Positions 1 through 12,230 are shown, counted from the first letter of the stretch. The stretch is DNA of 64,000 nucleotides from Begonia masoniana (GCA_022432975.1 CM039512.1:35337730-35401729), one strand, 5' to 3'. Translations and numbers: made by a program. The notes: generated from the sequence alone by a model not told the origin.

Positions 1-451
1 CGAGCACCGTCCTTAAGCTTGGGTTACCTAAGACATTTTTCAATATGTTATTAGCATCAACTCTATACCATAAAATCCCAAAACTAAACGAAACTTCTAG
101 CTAAGGTAATTTTTCTAAAATCTCTACTTTACTTCTTTCGGGCATTCTATCGAGTAATTCGCACTCACAAGCTTCATAACCTCCATTAATGGTCTACAAC
201 CTCCAACAACCAAAATCAACCTAAAACTTCAACTAATCATCATTAATTCATCCTAACTACCCTAATAACAATAAATGCATCATTATTAACCATAAATACG
301 ATAAGACTATTAATTTACAACAAGACCCAGAAATCTAAACCCTAAATCAATAAACCCTTAAAAAATCATAACCCTAAAACGACAAACTAAACGTGCCTAA
401 TGCTTAGAGCTTACCTAGAGTGTTGTTTGTTGAATAAAAACGGAGCAATAA
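1..451 (-). repeat. Partial LTR I (minus strand)
   Basis: This reads as the reverse complement of an LTR related to the solo LTR at 9902-12230 (compare 11490-11850) and to LTR F at 40143. On the minus strand it carries a TTAG/GTAACC acceptor-like site at about 28-29, followed by an ACGGTGCTCG block shared with F at 40951-40960. The left end is cut by the window and the right end by an assembly gap, so neither terminus nor a target duplication is visible. Confidence 0.75.
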
Positions 452-551
452 NNNNNNNNNNNNNNNNNNNNNNNNNNNNNNNNNNNNNNNNNNNNNNNNN
501 NNNNNNNNNNNNNNNNNNNNNNNNNNNNNNNNNNNNNNNNNNNNNNNNNNN
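452..551. other. Assembly gap (100 N)
   Basis: Exactly 100 N, the usual placeholder for a gap of unknown size. It hides the 5' end of LTR I, the 3' end of LTR H, and probably the first 200 bp of element G's 5' LTR. Confidence 0.99.
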
Positions 552-2860
552 AAAAAAACATGTTTGAAAAGATCACTTAGGGGTAGGGATGGTTATGTTC
601 GAAATCATAATTCTAAGTAAAACAACCAAATAGAAAGAGTGCCTACCGGTCGACCCTTTTTAAGACCGGCCAACACTTTGTTTGTCTCTGCTTCCATCGC
701 TCAATATTCAGGGTCGACCTCTAGCAGCTTTTACACTAATCGGACGACACCTGCATACACAGGTCAACACTTTGTTTCTCTCTGTTTTCATCGATTAGTC
801 TTTTGGTCGACACCTACCAGGATGGGGTCGACTCCTCTTTCGGTTTTTACATTAAACTAGCCGACACCCCTACAACCAGGTCGACACTTCTACAACCAAG
901 TCGACACCTCGTTCTTCTCTGTTTCCATAGGTCGACCTCTGGTGGTTGATACCTCTCGTGTTTGGTCGACACCATAAGATTACAGTTGACACTTGAAGGC
1001 AGAATTCATTTACAGAAACTTCCTTTCATCTCCAAACACCTAAAACATCTATAAAACACTACAAATCTAATATTTACACTAAAATGTAGTAACATTATCA
1101 CCATATCAACATCAAAGGTACATCTAAACTGAACATACTCGTGCAGAAGAAACGTAAACATCTCCATAATACATCTAGTATTCCAAAACATAAGTCTAAC
1201 TAAACATCCTATCCAACAGACGGTTCAGACTCAATCCAAAAATACTACTTATATACAACTCTCATAGTTTGCAACGTCTCCAGATTGCGTCAATCAATCC
1301 CCAAGAGCTCGTCCCCCCAACTGCTGCTGATCATCATCCTAAGGCTCTACGTCCTCATCACTACGGTCAGTACCTACATCACAGAGTTCATCATATGAGC
1401 CTAAAGCTCAGTAAGATCATAACAAGAATATATGATGCTCGTGCTATGCATGATACTTTTTAAAACAGATACATACTTTACTTTCATTTAGTTTCAGTGA
1501 CAGAGTAGTTAAATGGGCATGTTAGAGGAATAGATACTAGAAATCAAACATGTGTCACTCCGGCCCAGGTCAGCCCCAGGATCCGCAGAGTTTTAACCGC
1601 CCCCTGGCTCACCTAGCGGTAAGGATCCACAAGGCTTACGGTGGACGAATTGTACACTATTCCTCGTCCCACAAATTAACTGATACATTACATTACATGA
1701 CACTTTCTTATCTTTCTTACATGAAACCTATGCCTAAAAAATTTTCATGATTTCATTGAAAATGTGATGCATGAACATACAGTGTGCATAAGCATAAACA
1801 GTATACATATCCTGAAAACGTAAAGCATAACATAAACCACTAGGATAAGTTAGTCAAGCAATATTCCTAACCTAACTACCCATCGGTGTACCCCATTAAA
1901 ACATAAAACCTAGTACATTCATGATGTAGGTCTTAAGGGCCAAGTACGTACAGTATGAACTTACCTTGGGTCCGTAGAAAACTTTGCCCTTGTTCAACGT
2001 TCTTTACGTCACAAACACCTATTAACGCAATAGTCTGAAGCATTAACATCCAACCAAATTGGAACAAGGTCCAATACTTATCAAACAAATACATAAGTCA
2101 ATTCAAATAGCTTATACCTAATCAACTATCAAATTCTAACAATTTTTTTTTCAAAATCTCAGTTTTTATCAAATTTTCCAAGCCAAAGTTTAAACGATCA
2201 TAACTTCCTCAATCTCCATCCATTTTTGACGATTCAAAATGCTACGGAAACCTTATAACGTCTAGTTTTATAGAGAAAAAAAAAAACCAAAAATATGGCC
2301 AAAAATCCAAAATCTTGGACTGCCCTGTTTTCCTTCTGTTTTCCATAAACAATACCTATTTTTGCTTCAAACATACACTTCTATGCATTTACTTCTTCTT
2401 TAAATCATTAGATAAGTTTAAATCCAAGTAAACATCGATTTAGGGAGAGGAAATTTCCAAATTTTCAGAAATCACTGAGTCTACTTCAAAACTCCATTCA
2501 AAACTTAAGACATCATCAACTAACCTATATAATGCATAAACCAATGAAATCTTACCTTTAAGCTTGGAGAGAAGCTTCACGGAGGAAGAAAACGTCGACA
2601 ATGGTGGGAGGAAGAAAAGTTACATGTGGAAGAAAGAGAAGAAGAGAGAGAGTTAATAGGTTTAAACTTTACCTTAATTAGATTTAACTCCCCTCGTCTT
2701 TCCTTAATTCAAATTTCACCCACACCTTTTTCTCTTCTTATTGTTTGAATCCCTTTTTGCTATTTTCGTCTTAATTAAAAATCACATCCATAATATTAAT
2801 AAAATATTTGTACAAAATATTTTAAGGACAAACTCATGAATAGAAAGGTTAGGTGTTACA
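552..2860 (-). repeat. Partial LTR H (minus strand)
   Basis: On the minus strand the LTR begins TGTAACACCT at 2860 and runs to lower coordinates. It sits inside the 5' LTR of element G: sequence resumes at 2861 with CTTTAGCC, matching G's other LTR at 9600. It has the shared LTR architecture: a GTAAGT donor-like site (plus-strand ACTTAC at 1959-1964), a 54-nt putative exon (1965-2018), a GATGTAG acceptor-like site near 1370, and a palindromic array (640-985). Its 3' end lies in the gap. The expected target duplication is CTTTA (2861-2865), but the partner copy is not visible. Confidence 0.8.
640..985 (-). repeat. GTCGAC-rich repeat array in LTR H
   Basis: Irregular tandem units are built around the palindrome GTCGAC or GGTCGACC, with companion phrases such as AGGTGTCGACC and a repeated CTCTGTTTCCATCG-like spacer. 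Units are diverged, spaced about 20-100 bp. The array occupies the same relative place (near the LTR 3' end) as the GATCGATC arrays of other LTR families here. The 73-aa frame over 639-860 follows from the repeat and is not treated as a gene. Confidence 0.6.
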
Positions 2861-3539
2861 CTTTAGCCAGTGGATCAAATTGCATCTTTCATCTCAGCCA
2901 TCCATGTGAAGTTGTAGACAAATTGTTCAAAAGTTTGGCTGGGCCCTTCTACTAACTCTTTGAGTTTTGTTTTGCAATCAAACCCTCCAACCATCCTTTG
3001 GTCTATATAAGCATAGTTATTGGTGATTGTAAGAGGTTGTTGTTGAATGAAATAGTGGCTGTTTCGTTTAGAGAAACCAAGGCAGTTTGAATACCGAAGG
3101 TAAGCCTCAGTGTGTGCTTACCCAAGATGAGTGCGCCTCTATTACCTCCAAGCTCAAGGTTGCTTGAAGGTTCTTATTACATCCTTCTCTCCACTCTTTC
3201 AAGAGTTGGAAACAAGAAGAAAGTGGCCAAAACTGTTTCCCAAAGTTGGATTTCTTTCCTTGGAAAGAAGAACATGCCGAGAGCCTCAAAATATTGCTCA
3301 TTGTCCAATCTCGCATTTTCTTGTATAACTTCATCTCCATAACTTCTTTTGCTCTGAAAACTTAAAGTGTTTCTTACCAATCTCAATAAAACTTGCACCA
3401 CAATTTTCAAGTGATTTGGAGTACGTTTCCCTTTAGAAATTTGGCCTATTTTAAGGTATCCTCAGCATGGCCGAGCACCGAGAGGTTTAACGGTTTGTGT
3501 GGGTGGAAACACGCCCTTTTGGCAGGCTGTGGCCTATCA
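2861..3539 (+). repeat. Element G 5' LTR (3' two-thirds only)
   Basis: Aligns by eye with 9600-9901 joined to 12231-12615. Shared landmarks are the TTGGATCAAATTGCATCTTT-type start, a TATATAAGCATRG TATA-like box (about 3004), a CTCAAGGTTGCTTGAAGG block and the CCTTTTGGCAGGCTGTGG end. It finishes CCTATCA directly before the primer-binding site. The first 200 bp are missing because LTR H is inserted at the left edge. Confidence 0.85.
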
Positions 3540-3541
3540 TG

Positions 3542-3553
3542 TGGTATCAGAGC
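3542..3553 (+). promoter_or_regulatory. Element G primer-binding site
   Basis: TGGTATCAGAGC lies 2 bp inside the LTR end. It is complementary to the 3' end of plant initiator tRNA-Met, the usual primer of Ty3/gypsy minus-strand DNA synthesis. It defines the LTR border and the plus orientation. Confidence 0.9.
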
Positions 3554-4461
3554 TAAGGCAGCTTCGATTGTGTGCTTCTAATAGTATTGGTTTGCTTTTT
3601 CCTTCATATTTACATTACTGCAACTTATTACTCATTTCAGTTTTACATTCACTACATTTGTGCCTTGAACCGATCTATTTAGTGTTGTTGTTTTTGCTTA
3701 TTTGTTGAGTGATATTTTTTAAGCACATCTTTGTTAACTTGTATGGACTTAAGCATGAAAGTTTAACATCTGAAATATTGCTTAAAACTTGCTGTTTTCA
3801 TTGGTTAAAAGTGTTAGTATTCTGTTTTATCCCAAATCGAGAATAACATGAAATGAACCAAAATTTTATTAAGTATTAAGGCTGTTTTCTTTCACCATTT
3901 TAATTGCTATAAACTTATGATCGTTTAGAACTAAAAGCAATAGCTTTGCATCAAGCTTGGTCATTATTTTTCTCAAAAAATCCGAAACCAAAATTGCATG
4001 AAATCTATTTTTGTGAAATTTGACTTAGTCGAGTACTTGCTATATGTATTGTGTTCTACTTGTTATTTTCCTTGATGAAGGATGCTTAACCTTACCATCT
4101 AGACTTAGGATAAAGTGTTAGTAACAAGAAACATATGTTATTTATTGCTTAAAGTAGATTGTGACTTAAATCTTTGCTTTTTTCAGTGGAACCGAAAAGT
4201 GAAAAGTACAAAACCTAAAAGCAACTACCCTTTTTTGCTTGATTTTGTTTGCTATCTTACATTTGCATAAGTGCGAAAGTTTAAGGTCACAATTTTGTCT
4301 TTTTCATTCATTTAACTTGCTATTTATTAGCTTAGTTAGTTTTTTGTTTTTTTTTTAAGTGGAAAACAACAATCAACATGCCTAAAATTTAGAGGATTAA
4401 AATCGAGGATTAGTTACACATACCTAATTAAGAATCCATTCCTAAAACTTAAGTTAGTAAC
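3554..4461 (+). other. Element G untranslated leader
   Basis: About 900 bp of AT-rich sequence between the primer-binding site and the first gag-like ATG. Short frames here match no recognisable domain. I see no tRNA, repeat array or other gene in it. Confidence 0.5.
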
Positions 4462-5860
4462 ATGAAGATTAGAAGTGGAATCACTCATGAATCAAACCAA
4501 AAATTAAGTCAAGAACCAAACCGGGGCAAAGTGATACCCCAAGCCGAGACTCACACCCCTCAAGAGGGAGAGTTTAGCTTACAATGAAAACTTAATGATT
4601 TAACGGGAGAGGTTAGTAACCTAAGTCAACAACTTATGGACATAAGCCTTCACTTAAAATTAGTTATGGAAAAGGTTGGACAAGACAACTATAGAGTACT
4701 CTCTCAAGAGACCAACCATAGGAGAACCGAGCACCCTAGGAGGAGGTTTTGAGACCAAGAATCATCCCAAGATGATGAAAGGAATGAAAATCCAAGGAGA
4801 AGATTCTAAAACTATGACTATTTTGACGAGGATGAGTGGACCTTAGATGAAGAAGAAAATATTCGTCTAAACCGTCAAAGAGATATTGAGGACTTTAGGA
4901 GTGTTAGGTTGCATATTCCCACATTCAATAGAACGTGTGATAGAGACACATTCCTAAATTGGTTGGACAAAGTTGAAAAGGTTTTTGACTATCACGAATA
5001 TTTCGACAAAGTCAAGATCCAACTAATGTCAGTCGAATTATCAGCTTTGTCGGAATATCCCGATGGGGTTATCTCTAATATTTTGCCTTTGGGACTAACA
5101 ATTATCGGAATTATGACGTAAAGTCCCAAAGGCAAAATATTAGAGATAACCCCATCACCACATGGAGAGTTATGAGATGACTCATGAAGAAGCAGTTGTG
5201 CCTAGCCAGTACAAACAAGAATTATACCTACAAGTACAGGACCTAAAACAAGGAACTCAATCGGTTGAGGAGTAACTCATAGACTTTGAAACCCTTAGAA
5301 TTCGTGGGAAAATGGAAGAACCTGAGGAACAGGTTATCGCAAAATTTATACGTGGATTGAACCGAGACATTGGAAATACCATGGAGTTACACCCTTTAGT
5401 CCCTGGACTCAATGGTGCAAATGACTCTAAAAGTTGAGAGACAAATTAAGAGAAAGGGAAAACCAATTATACCCTTAAGTTCACCCCCAAGTTTACCCCT
5501 AAGCCATCGGAGACCAACAAGACCCTTACTAGGTTTGAAGGAAAGAAACCTTTATATCCTAACTGGCCTCCTAAAGAATCAAACAGTAAGACCATAATTC
5601 CCAAGGAATCAAGTGGTAGAGTTGTAGGAACAAGTGCCAATGGAACGAGAGCACGAGAAATTAAGTGCTACAAGTGTCACGGTGTGGGTCATTTTATGGC
5701 TCAATGCCCAAACCGATGTGTGATGATTATCAAGGAAGACACGGGAGAATTTGAGAGTGAGGACGAACAAGAAGAAGAAGAAGAAGTAAGTGAAGAGGAG
5801 AATGACCTGAAGATGAAGTTGTTCACGCTCCAGAAGGACCTTTACTAATGGTCAGGAGAC
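4462..5860 (+). pseudogene. Element G gag remnant
   Basis: Would encode the capsid-nucleocapsid protein. A frame from ATG 4462 begins MKIRSGITHES and is broken by several stops. The capsid core IPTFNRTCDRDTFLNWLDKV (from about 4912) is readable, followed out of frame by a TTWRVM-like segment near 5157. A CCHC zinc knuckle, CYKCHGVGHFMAQC, lies at 5666-5707, then an acidic Glu-rich tail (about 5745-5815). A 35-bp perfect inverted repeat (5062-5156) disrupts the capsid region. Stops such as TGA in CGA-like positions suggest age. It is clearly gag, but not functional. Confidence 0.8.
5062..5156. repeat. Perfect 35-bp inverted repeat within G gag
   Basis: Left arm 5062-5096 and right arm 5122-5156 are exact reverse complements, separated by 25 nt. 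In one frame the right arm reads as gag-like protein leading into PITTWRVM. The left arm does not fit the gag frame, so the left arm looks like an inverted templated copy of the right. Confidence 0.9.
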
Positions 5861-5891
5861 GAGTCCTCATATCAACGAGCACAGAGGAAGA

Positions 5892-6227
5892 TTGCCACGT
5901 GAAAACATATTTCACAGTCGTTGCCTAGTCAAAGATAAATTATGTTCTGCAATCATTGACGTAGGAAGCTATGCTAATGTAGCCTCCAAGGAAATGGTTA
6001 GCAAATTAGTACTAGAGACTAGGACACATCTCCACCCTTATAAAATTCGATGGCTAGATGACATGGATGATGTCAAGGATACCAATCAAGTGACTATCGA
6101 CTTTGCCTTAGGTAAGTACAAGGACTCCGTCCTTTGTGATGTAGTGCCCATGAGTGCAAGTCACTCACTCTTAGGCCGACCTTGGAAATACGATTGTAAA
6201 GTGACTCATCACGGCTATACCAACTAA
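5892..6227 (+). pseudogene. Element G aspartic protease region
   Basis: A 111-aa open stretch carries the retropepsin-type active-site segment AIIDVGSYANVAS and the downstream flap-side motif HSLLGRPWKYD, both typical of Ty3/gypsy protease. The catalytic triplet reads D-V-G instead of D-S-G or D-T-G, so even this piece would probably be inactive. It would cleave Gag-Pol. It sits directly after the acidic gag tail and in front of RT, the normal Ty3/gypsy order. The frame ends at a TAA at 6225-6227. Confidence 0.8.
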
Positions 6228-6465
6228 TATTCATTGAAGTTATGTGGTAAAACAATTAAGTTAGCACCCTTGACGTTGGAACAAATAGCAAAAGATGATG
6301 AGGTTAGGAAAGAATAGAAAAATAAAGCAAATCTCTTCATGACTAAGAAAGAGCTAGAAGCATCGGTGCTTAGAGGTGAACTTTTGATGATGGTATTATT
6401 CTGAGATAGGATTTTAGAACTAGGAGTTATACTAATTCCCATACAAAACTTACTCAAGCAGTTCA

Positions 6466-7030
6466 TGGATGTTTTCCTGAAGAGTTACCCCAAGGATTAC
6501 CACCATTGCGAGGGATTGAGCATCAAATAGATTTACAACCTGGGCCTGTGATGCCAAACTGACTAGCGTATAGAATGAACCCCGAAGAAACAAAAAAACT
6601 ACAATACCAAGTGCACAAATTATCGGACAAGGGTTATATAAGAGAATCAATGAGTCCATGTGACGTGCCGACATGGAAGGACAGAAACATGAGAATGTGT
6701 GTATATGGCCGAGTCATCAACTAAATTACGATTAAATATAGATTTCTCATTCCTAGGTTCGAGGACATGTTGGATGAGCTCAGTGGAGCTTCGATTTTCT
6801 CTAAATTAGACCTCAAGAGTGGTTATCATCAAATAAGGATGAAAGAATGTGACGAACGGAAGACAGCCTTCAAGACCAAGTATGGGCTGTTTGAATGGAT
6901 GGTCATGTTATTCGTGCTATTAAATGCCCCTCGTACATTCATGCGTTTAATGCACCATGTGCTAAAAGAACTTTCTAGAAAAGTTCATTTTCGTTTACTT
7001 CGATGACATATTGGTATACAGTCTTGACCT
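6466..7030 (+). pseudogene. Element G reverse transcriptase remnant
   Basis: RT blocks occur in order. A VPTWKDRNMRMCVYGRVIN-like segment lies near 6665, then [17 protein letters not shown] (about 6796-6846), [13 protein letters not shown], and the catalytic box [11 protein letters not shown] (FDD at 6999-7007). The last lies in a different frame from the preceding block, so at least one frameshift separates them. Without breaks it would copy element RNA into cDNA in cytoplasmic particles. Confidence 0.85.
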
Positions 7031-7469
7031 TCCCATACATCTTAACCACCTTAGTATCCTTTTTCAAACCCTTAGGAGAGCTAAGCTATACAGGAACTTA
7101 AGAAAGTGTTCATTTGGACAAGACAAAGGTGTATTTTCTATCATTTCCAATGACGGAATGAAAGCAGAAGAGGATAAGATCAAGGCCATTAAGGAGTGGC
7201 CTACCCCTAGTGGAATATCAAAATTCTGTAGCTTCCATGGATTATTCTCATTCTACCGGAGGTTTATAAAAGACTTCAGTTCAATAGTTACACCACTAAC
7301 TAAGAAATGGAAAAAATTTGTATGGACCACATCTTGTCAACAAAGCTTTGATAAGATTAAGGACAAGTTATGTCATTCACCTGTACTAGCACTTCCCGAT
7401 TTTAGTAAGGTGTTTGAGATAAAGAGTGATGCCTCTAGAGTTGGCATTGGAGCCATTCTTATGCAATAG
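7031..7469 (+). pseudogene. Element G RT connection and RNase H start
   Basis: A 152-aa stretch (from 7011) contains the RT thumb/connection phrases LRKCSFGQDKGVF, IKEWPTPSGISKFCSFHGL and FYRRFIKDFSSIVTPLT, then the RNase H start FEIKSDASRVGIGAILMQ. It ends at TAG 7467-7469, where the family normally has a Gln codon. The Asp in KSDAS would be the first RNase H catalytic residue. Confidence 0.85.
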
Positions 7470-7760
7470 GGTAAATCGATTGCATATTTCAGTGAAAAGC
7501 ACAAAGGAGCAGTGCTCAATTATTTGAATTATGACCAAGAATTTTATGTTATCATACGAGCACTAGAACATTGGCAACATTACCTCTTGTCGAAAGGATT
7601 TGCTATATATACTGACCGCCAAACATTAAAACACATCAAAAGTCAGCATTAGTTAAAGAAGAGGAACACAAAAGAGGTGGAATTTTTAGAGAGATTTCCT
7701 TACACCCTCAAGTACCTTAAAGGAGAAGACAATGTTGTTACCAACGCACTATCTAGGAGA
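7470..7760 (+). pseudogene. Element G RNase H C-terminal part
   Basis: After the stop at 7467 the same protein continues: the RNase H segment around FYVIIRALEHWQHYLL (about 7536-7590), then a TDRQTLKHIKSQ-like segment, and from 7677 LERFPYTLKYLKGEDNVVTNALSRR, the conserved end of RNase H. A TAG at about 7650 interrupts it. The role is degradation of the RNA strand in the RNA:DNA hybrid. Confidence 0.75.
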
Positions 7761-8990
7761 CGCACTCTTATAACAGAGTTAGGAACTAGATTCTTCGGGT
7801 TTAAATGGATCAATGGAAGTTATGAATCCGACCATGATTTTGGATCCTACTATACCAAATTCCTAGACAAAGTCGAAGGAGATTACCTTATCATGGACGG
7901 CTACCTATTGAAAGGGAACAAGTTGTGCATTCCCAATAGAAGTTTAAGAAAGTGTCTCATGAAGGAAGCCCATAGTGGAAGATTAACTAGTCATTTCAGG
8001 GAGAAGAAAACTGACGATATGCTTTAGGAGCATTTCTTCTTGCCCCATATGATGAGAGATGTACACCGACTGGTAGAAAAATGTGTCATTTGCAAGAAGG
8101 CTAAGATTAGAGTCTTACCGCAAGGATCATATTTGCCATTACCCGTACCCACTCACCCTTGGGTCGAGATCAGCATAGATTTTATCATAAGATTACCACA
8201 AACAGCTAGAAGCAAGGATTTCTTTTTTGTAGTCGTAGATCAATTTTCTAACATGGCACACTTCATTGCTTGTGCCAAGACTGATGATTCATCCAATATA
8301 GCTGATTTGTTCTTCCAAGATATTATTTGATTGCATGATATTCCACATTCCATAGTCTCAGATAAAGACACTGAGTTTTAAGTGCTTTTTGGACAACATT
8401 ATGGAGGAAGATAGAAACCCAGTTGTGTTTTAGCATATTCTATTATCCACAAACCGATGGAGAGATAGAAGTAGTTAACGGGATATTAGGCACCCATTTA
8501 AGGAGCATTGTAGGAAAAAAATTATCAGACAGGTATATACTTTTGCCAGGATTAGAATTTACCTATAACTGGAGTGTCCATTCCACTACTCATCAGACCC
8601 CCTTCGAGGTCGTATATGGATTCAACCTCTCTACACTACTAGACCTTGTGCCATCACCTATCAAGGATTTAGCGAATCGATAGGGGCCAACAAAGCAGCA
8701 CAAATTAAGAAACTATATGAAACATAGTGTAAGGCCATCGAAAAGAAAAATGAAGGCTACATCAAACAAGCGAACAAAGGTCATAAAGAAATTATATTTA
8801 ATGAGGGAGATTTAGTTTTGTTACACTTACGAAATGAAAGGTTTCCAGCCAAAAGGAAATCCAAGTTACTACCAAGAGCCGATGGGTCATTTAAGGTGTT
8901 AGAGCAAATTACTTACAAGTTAGAGTTGTCGAGCGATTATGGAGTATCAGCTACCAAGATCTATCACCCTATATAGGCGATGAGGAAGAC
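7761..8990 (+). pseudogene. Element G integrase remnant
   Basis: The zinc-binding region shows CVICKKAKI near 8075. The catalytic core follows with SIDFIIRLPQTARSKDFFFV (first Asp, about 8170-8230), a VSDKDTEF-like second Asp block near 8356, and YPQTDGEIEVVNGILGTHLR near 8445. The C-terminal LLHLRNERFPAKRKSKLLPR segment lies near 8817-8880. At least four stops or frameshifts break it (for example at 8025, 8328 and 8681). The family function is insertion of the cDNA into the host chromosome. Confidence 0.85.
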
Positions 8991-9400
8991 ATTAAGGAGC
9001 CCAAATTAAAGGATTTGAGGGAAAATTCTCTATCACTTGGGAAGGATGATATGCCTGAGAAGGCCATTACTCGATCTCAAACAAAGGCTCAAACTTTATC
9101 TAACCTATTTACTAACAATTTTTTTTTTTGTTGCAGGTGGTGATAATTTTAATGATATCTTTGAAGACTAGGATAGGGAGGTTAATACAAAAGACATGGA
9201 GCAACGCATGCATATGCTCACATGGGAATCAAGGAAGGGAAATCATGAAGAGGGAATTTGTCTTCCCTAAAAATCACTTTGTAACTAAACACTCTAGTTT
9301 TATGTTTTATTTGTATTTTGTTGGCCAACATTGGCCTTTTATGTAATCTTATTAATTGTATGCATCATAAGCATTAGGATTAGATGTATGTCAGGATAGA
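8991..9400 (+). other. Element G 3' untranslated region
   Basis: About 400 bp between the decayed polyprotein end (ITRSQTKAQTLSNLF-like segment near 9065) and the 3' LTR. It contains a T-run (9120-9128) and no further domain. No clean polypurine tract is obvious before 9401. Confidence 0.45.
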
Positions 9401-9901
9401 TGATGGTTTGGAGTTGGTTTCTTTTACAAATGCATGGCTTGCACGCAAGGACCACTCGGCTCAAGAAAAACTGCCCTTTTAGGCACCAATTTGGAGTGGG
9501 GACCATTAAACCTTTTGGTCGATCATTTTGCTGCCCTTCGAAGAAGTTATGTTGGAGTTTTCTTTCTTGGAGAGAGTCTTGTATCAATGACAAGACAACC
9601 TTTAGCCATTGGATCAAATTGCATCTTTCATCTTGGCCATCCAAGTGAAGTTGAAGACAAATTGTTCAAAAGTTCGGCCGAGCCCTTCCAACAGCTCATT
9701 TAGTTTTGTTTTGCAACCAAACCCTCCAACCATTCTTAGGTCTATATAAGCATGGTTACTGGTAATTGTAAGAGGTTGTTGTTGAAGGAAATAGTGGTTG
9801 TTTGGTTTAGAGAAACCAAGGAGGTTTGAATACTGAAGGTAAGCCTCGGTGTGTGCTCACCTGAGAGGAGTGCGCCTCCATTACCTCCAAGCTCAAGGTT
9901 G
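9401..9901 (+). repeat. Element G 3' LTR, left part
   Basis: Begins TGATGGTTTGG and matches 2861-3150 from position 9600 onward. It stops at GGTTG, where a solo LTR is inserted, and resumes at 12231. The start at 9401 is inferred from the TG and the lack of similarity in the 5' copy, whose first part is missing. Confidence 0.7.
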
Positions 9902-12230
9902 TGTAACGACCCATTTTTCAAACGTCACTAAATTGACTATTCATAAAAATGCTTTGGAAAATACTGTACATCTTCAAAATGGCTCAAAACGTGTAAATTT
10001 TCTTTTTAAAACTTCATAGAAAATGTGCGTTAAATATAGTTAAAACTTTTTTTTTATGGCACTATTCATGTGAATGGTAACTTTCACTGTTCACGTGAAT
10101 AGTACTTGCACTCTTAACGTGAACAGTGCCGCCGATTACTCACCCCTTGAGGGCTAGTGATCAGCTCATAGAGTAAGTAGATAATAGCCCCACCTAAATG
10201 CATCCCACCATCTCTCAATCGTTCCATCTCTGCCGGCTTCTCCTGCACTATATTTTGGGTAAAAAACTTGCCCAGAAGCAAACTTTGACCCCCCTGGGGC
10301 GATTTTTGACCCTGTGGGGCGACTGATCGCCTCTAAGGCAAATTTTCAGCCCTACGAAGCTGATTGATTACCTCCTTTTAGGCCAACCATCGGAGCACTC
10401 TTGGGTGGGCATTCTAAAACGCCCAATTTTGGGTGATCATTCGCCCATCTGGGGCGAATGATCAGCACCTCCTCTGTCCCCTGGTATATTTTCCATCAAT
10501 CTAAAAATCATACACTCATTTCAAAATTTATCTATACAATTCATCTCAATAAATCATCCTAACGGATCATAACATCATTTTCTTAAAAAAACAAAACGAT
10601 AGAAAACCATGTTATTTTCATAAAATGTAGCGGAAGCATTAAACGTAAAAATAACCCATGTTTAGAAAATCTACTTTCAAAACAACTTTTAAAACTAAAA
10701 AATTTGTGTTTTCCAAAAGTTTTCCCAACTATTTAATCATCCATATCATCTTTACCTAATGTTCCCAAAATACCTATACATTCATCCCCACGGGTCAAAA
10801 ATCACTCCGACTGCACAGAACACTCCCACGAGCATCCTTCTTTAGTCTGTTCGTTCATCTTGTAGGGGAACTTCTTCCTCACCTTCTTCCTCACTTTCTT
10901 TAAGTTCACGTACACCATAGAGATGCCTATGAGATAAAACTCAGCAAGCCTACGTAAATGACAATGCATGAACATGCATGCAATTTTATGAATTTAGTCC
11001 ATTCATTCCTTTTTCAGTCCGTGTCAGTCTTTGGTTATCGGAGCATCACTCGACAGATGAATAAAGCACATCAAGCGATTAGATAGCCCACACCATCTGA
11101 AGGGAGGAAAACACGCTCATCATGGAACGCTATGTCTGAACCTCTCCCCGATAACCACCATGGGGGTTGTTTACATGATACTTTCATACTTGCATTTCCT
11201 TTTCATAAAATCAATGCATAAATTTGTTTTCATGTCATTTCATAAAGCAATGATGCATGGACAATTAAAATGCATAACATAAAGTTTAAATAACTTGAGT
11301 ACCATCAAAAAAATGCATAATCTACAAAACAACTAATCCTAGACTACCCAACCAAAGCATATAAATATTTCATTACTCCAATTTCCTCAACAAGCATAAC
11401 CGATATATGGTGTAGGCCTAGGCCACAGTAAGTCACGAGAACTTACCTGGCGTTCTCCGCAAACTGAGCTCCGTCCGTAAGTTTCGTTCACCCAGGGCAT
11501 TTCGAAATTTGCCGTTAGAATCGATCTTAAACAACCAAATTCCAAAACTAAACGAAATTCCTAGCTAAGGTAATTTTCTAAAATTCTCAATTTACTTCAT
11601 TCGGGTATTCTATTGAGCAATTCGCGCTCACAATTTCTAAAACCTCCATCAATGGCTTTTTCAACCACCAAAAATTCAAACAACAACCATTAATTCAACC
11701 TAACTATCACCAATAATCATAAATACTCCATCAATGGGCATTAATATGGTAAACCTAACAATTTCTCAAACCTAAACCAAAAACCCTAACCTTTTTAAGC
11801 CGTAAAAATTAGAAACTATACGTCTATAATACTAGAGTCTTACCTAGAGCATCGATTGGTTGAAGAAAATGGAGGAAAACGTTGTCGTAGGAAGAGGAAT
11901 CGTCGGCGTGGAGGAAACGTTGAAGGGGAGAAGAGAAAATCGCAAAATGGGAATTCTGAGAGGAGAAGTCGTGAAATGAGGAGTTAAGTGTTTTATTATA
12001 TTAACTTGTCAAATTACCCTTTTGCCCTTTTTACTTAATCTTTTACTTATTTCGCTATTTCGCCTATCGATTTGGTTTCTCCGAAATTTTCTTATTCCAC
12101 CAAATATTCCAATAAACTCCTAGGGTTCTAATGAAACTTCCCGCGCATAAAAGGGGCTTAATTTACTATATTTATGAATATAACCTTATATAACAAAAAA
12201 TTCAAAAACCCCAAAAACCCGGGTGTTACA
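9902..12230 (-). mobile_element. Solo LTR (minus strand), target duplication GGTTG
   Basis: Minus-strand sequence starts TGTAACACCC at 12230 and ends GGGTCGTTACA at 9902. GGTTG flanks it on both sides (9897-9901 and 12231-12235), and removing it restores the element G LTR as seen at 3140-3180. It is 2329 bp with no internal region, so it is a solo LTR left by LTR-LTR recombination. It keeps the GTAAGT donor-like site (plus-strand ACTTAC at 11441-11446). The two acceptor positions read TG and AC instead of AG, so splicing signals appear lost in this copy. Confidence 0.95.
10230..10470 (-). repeat. GATC/GGGGCGA-rich segment in the solo LTR
   Basis: Irregular repeats of GGGGCGA, GATCGCC and GATCAGC phrases lie at the same relative LTR position as the hairpin arrays of other families. 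They are degenerate, and few perfect palindromes remain. Confidence 0.45.

Noticed and set aside
639..860. 73-aa frame in the GTCGAC region
   Set aside because: It follows the repeat units; no similarity recognised.
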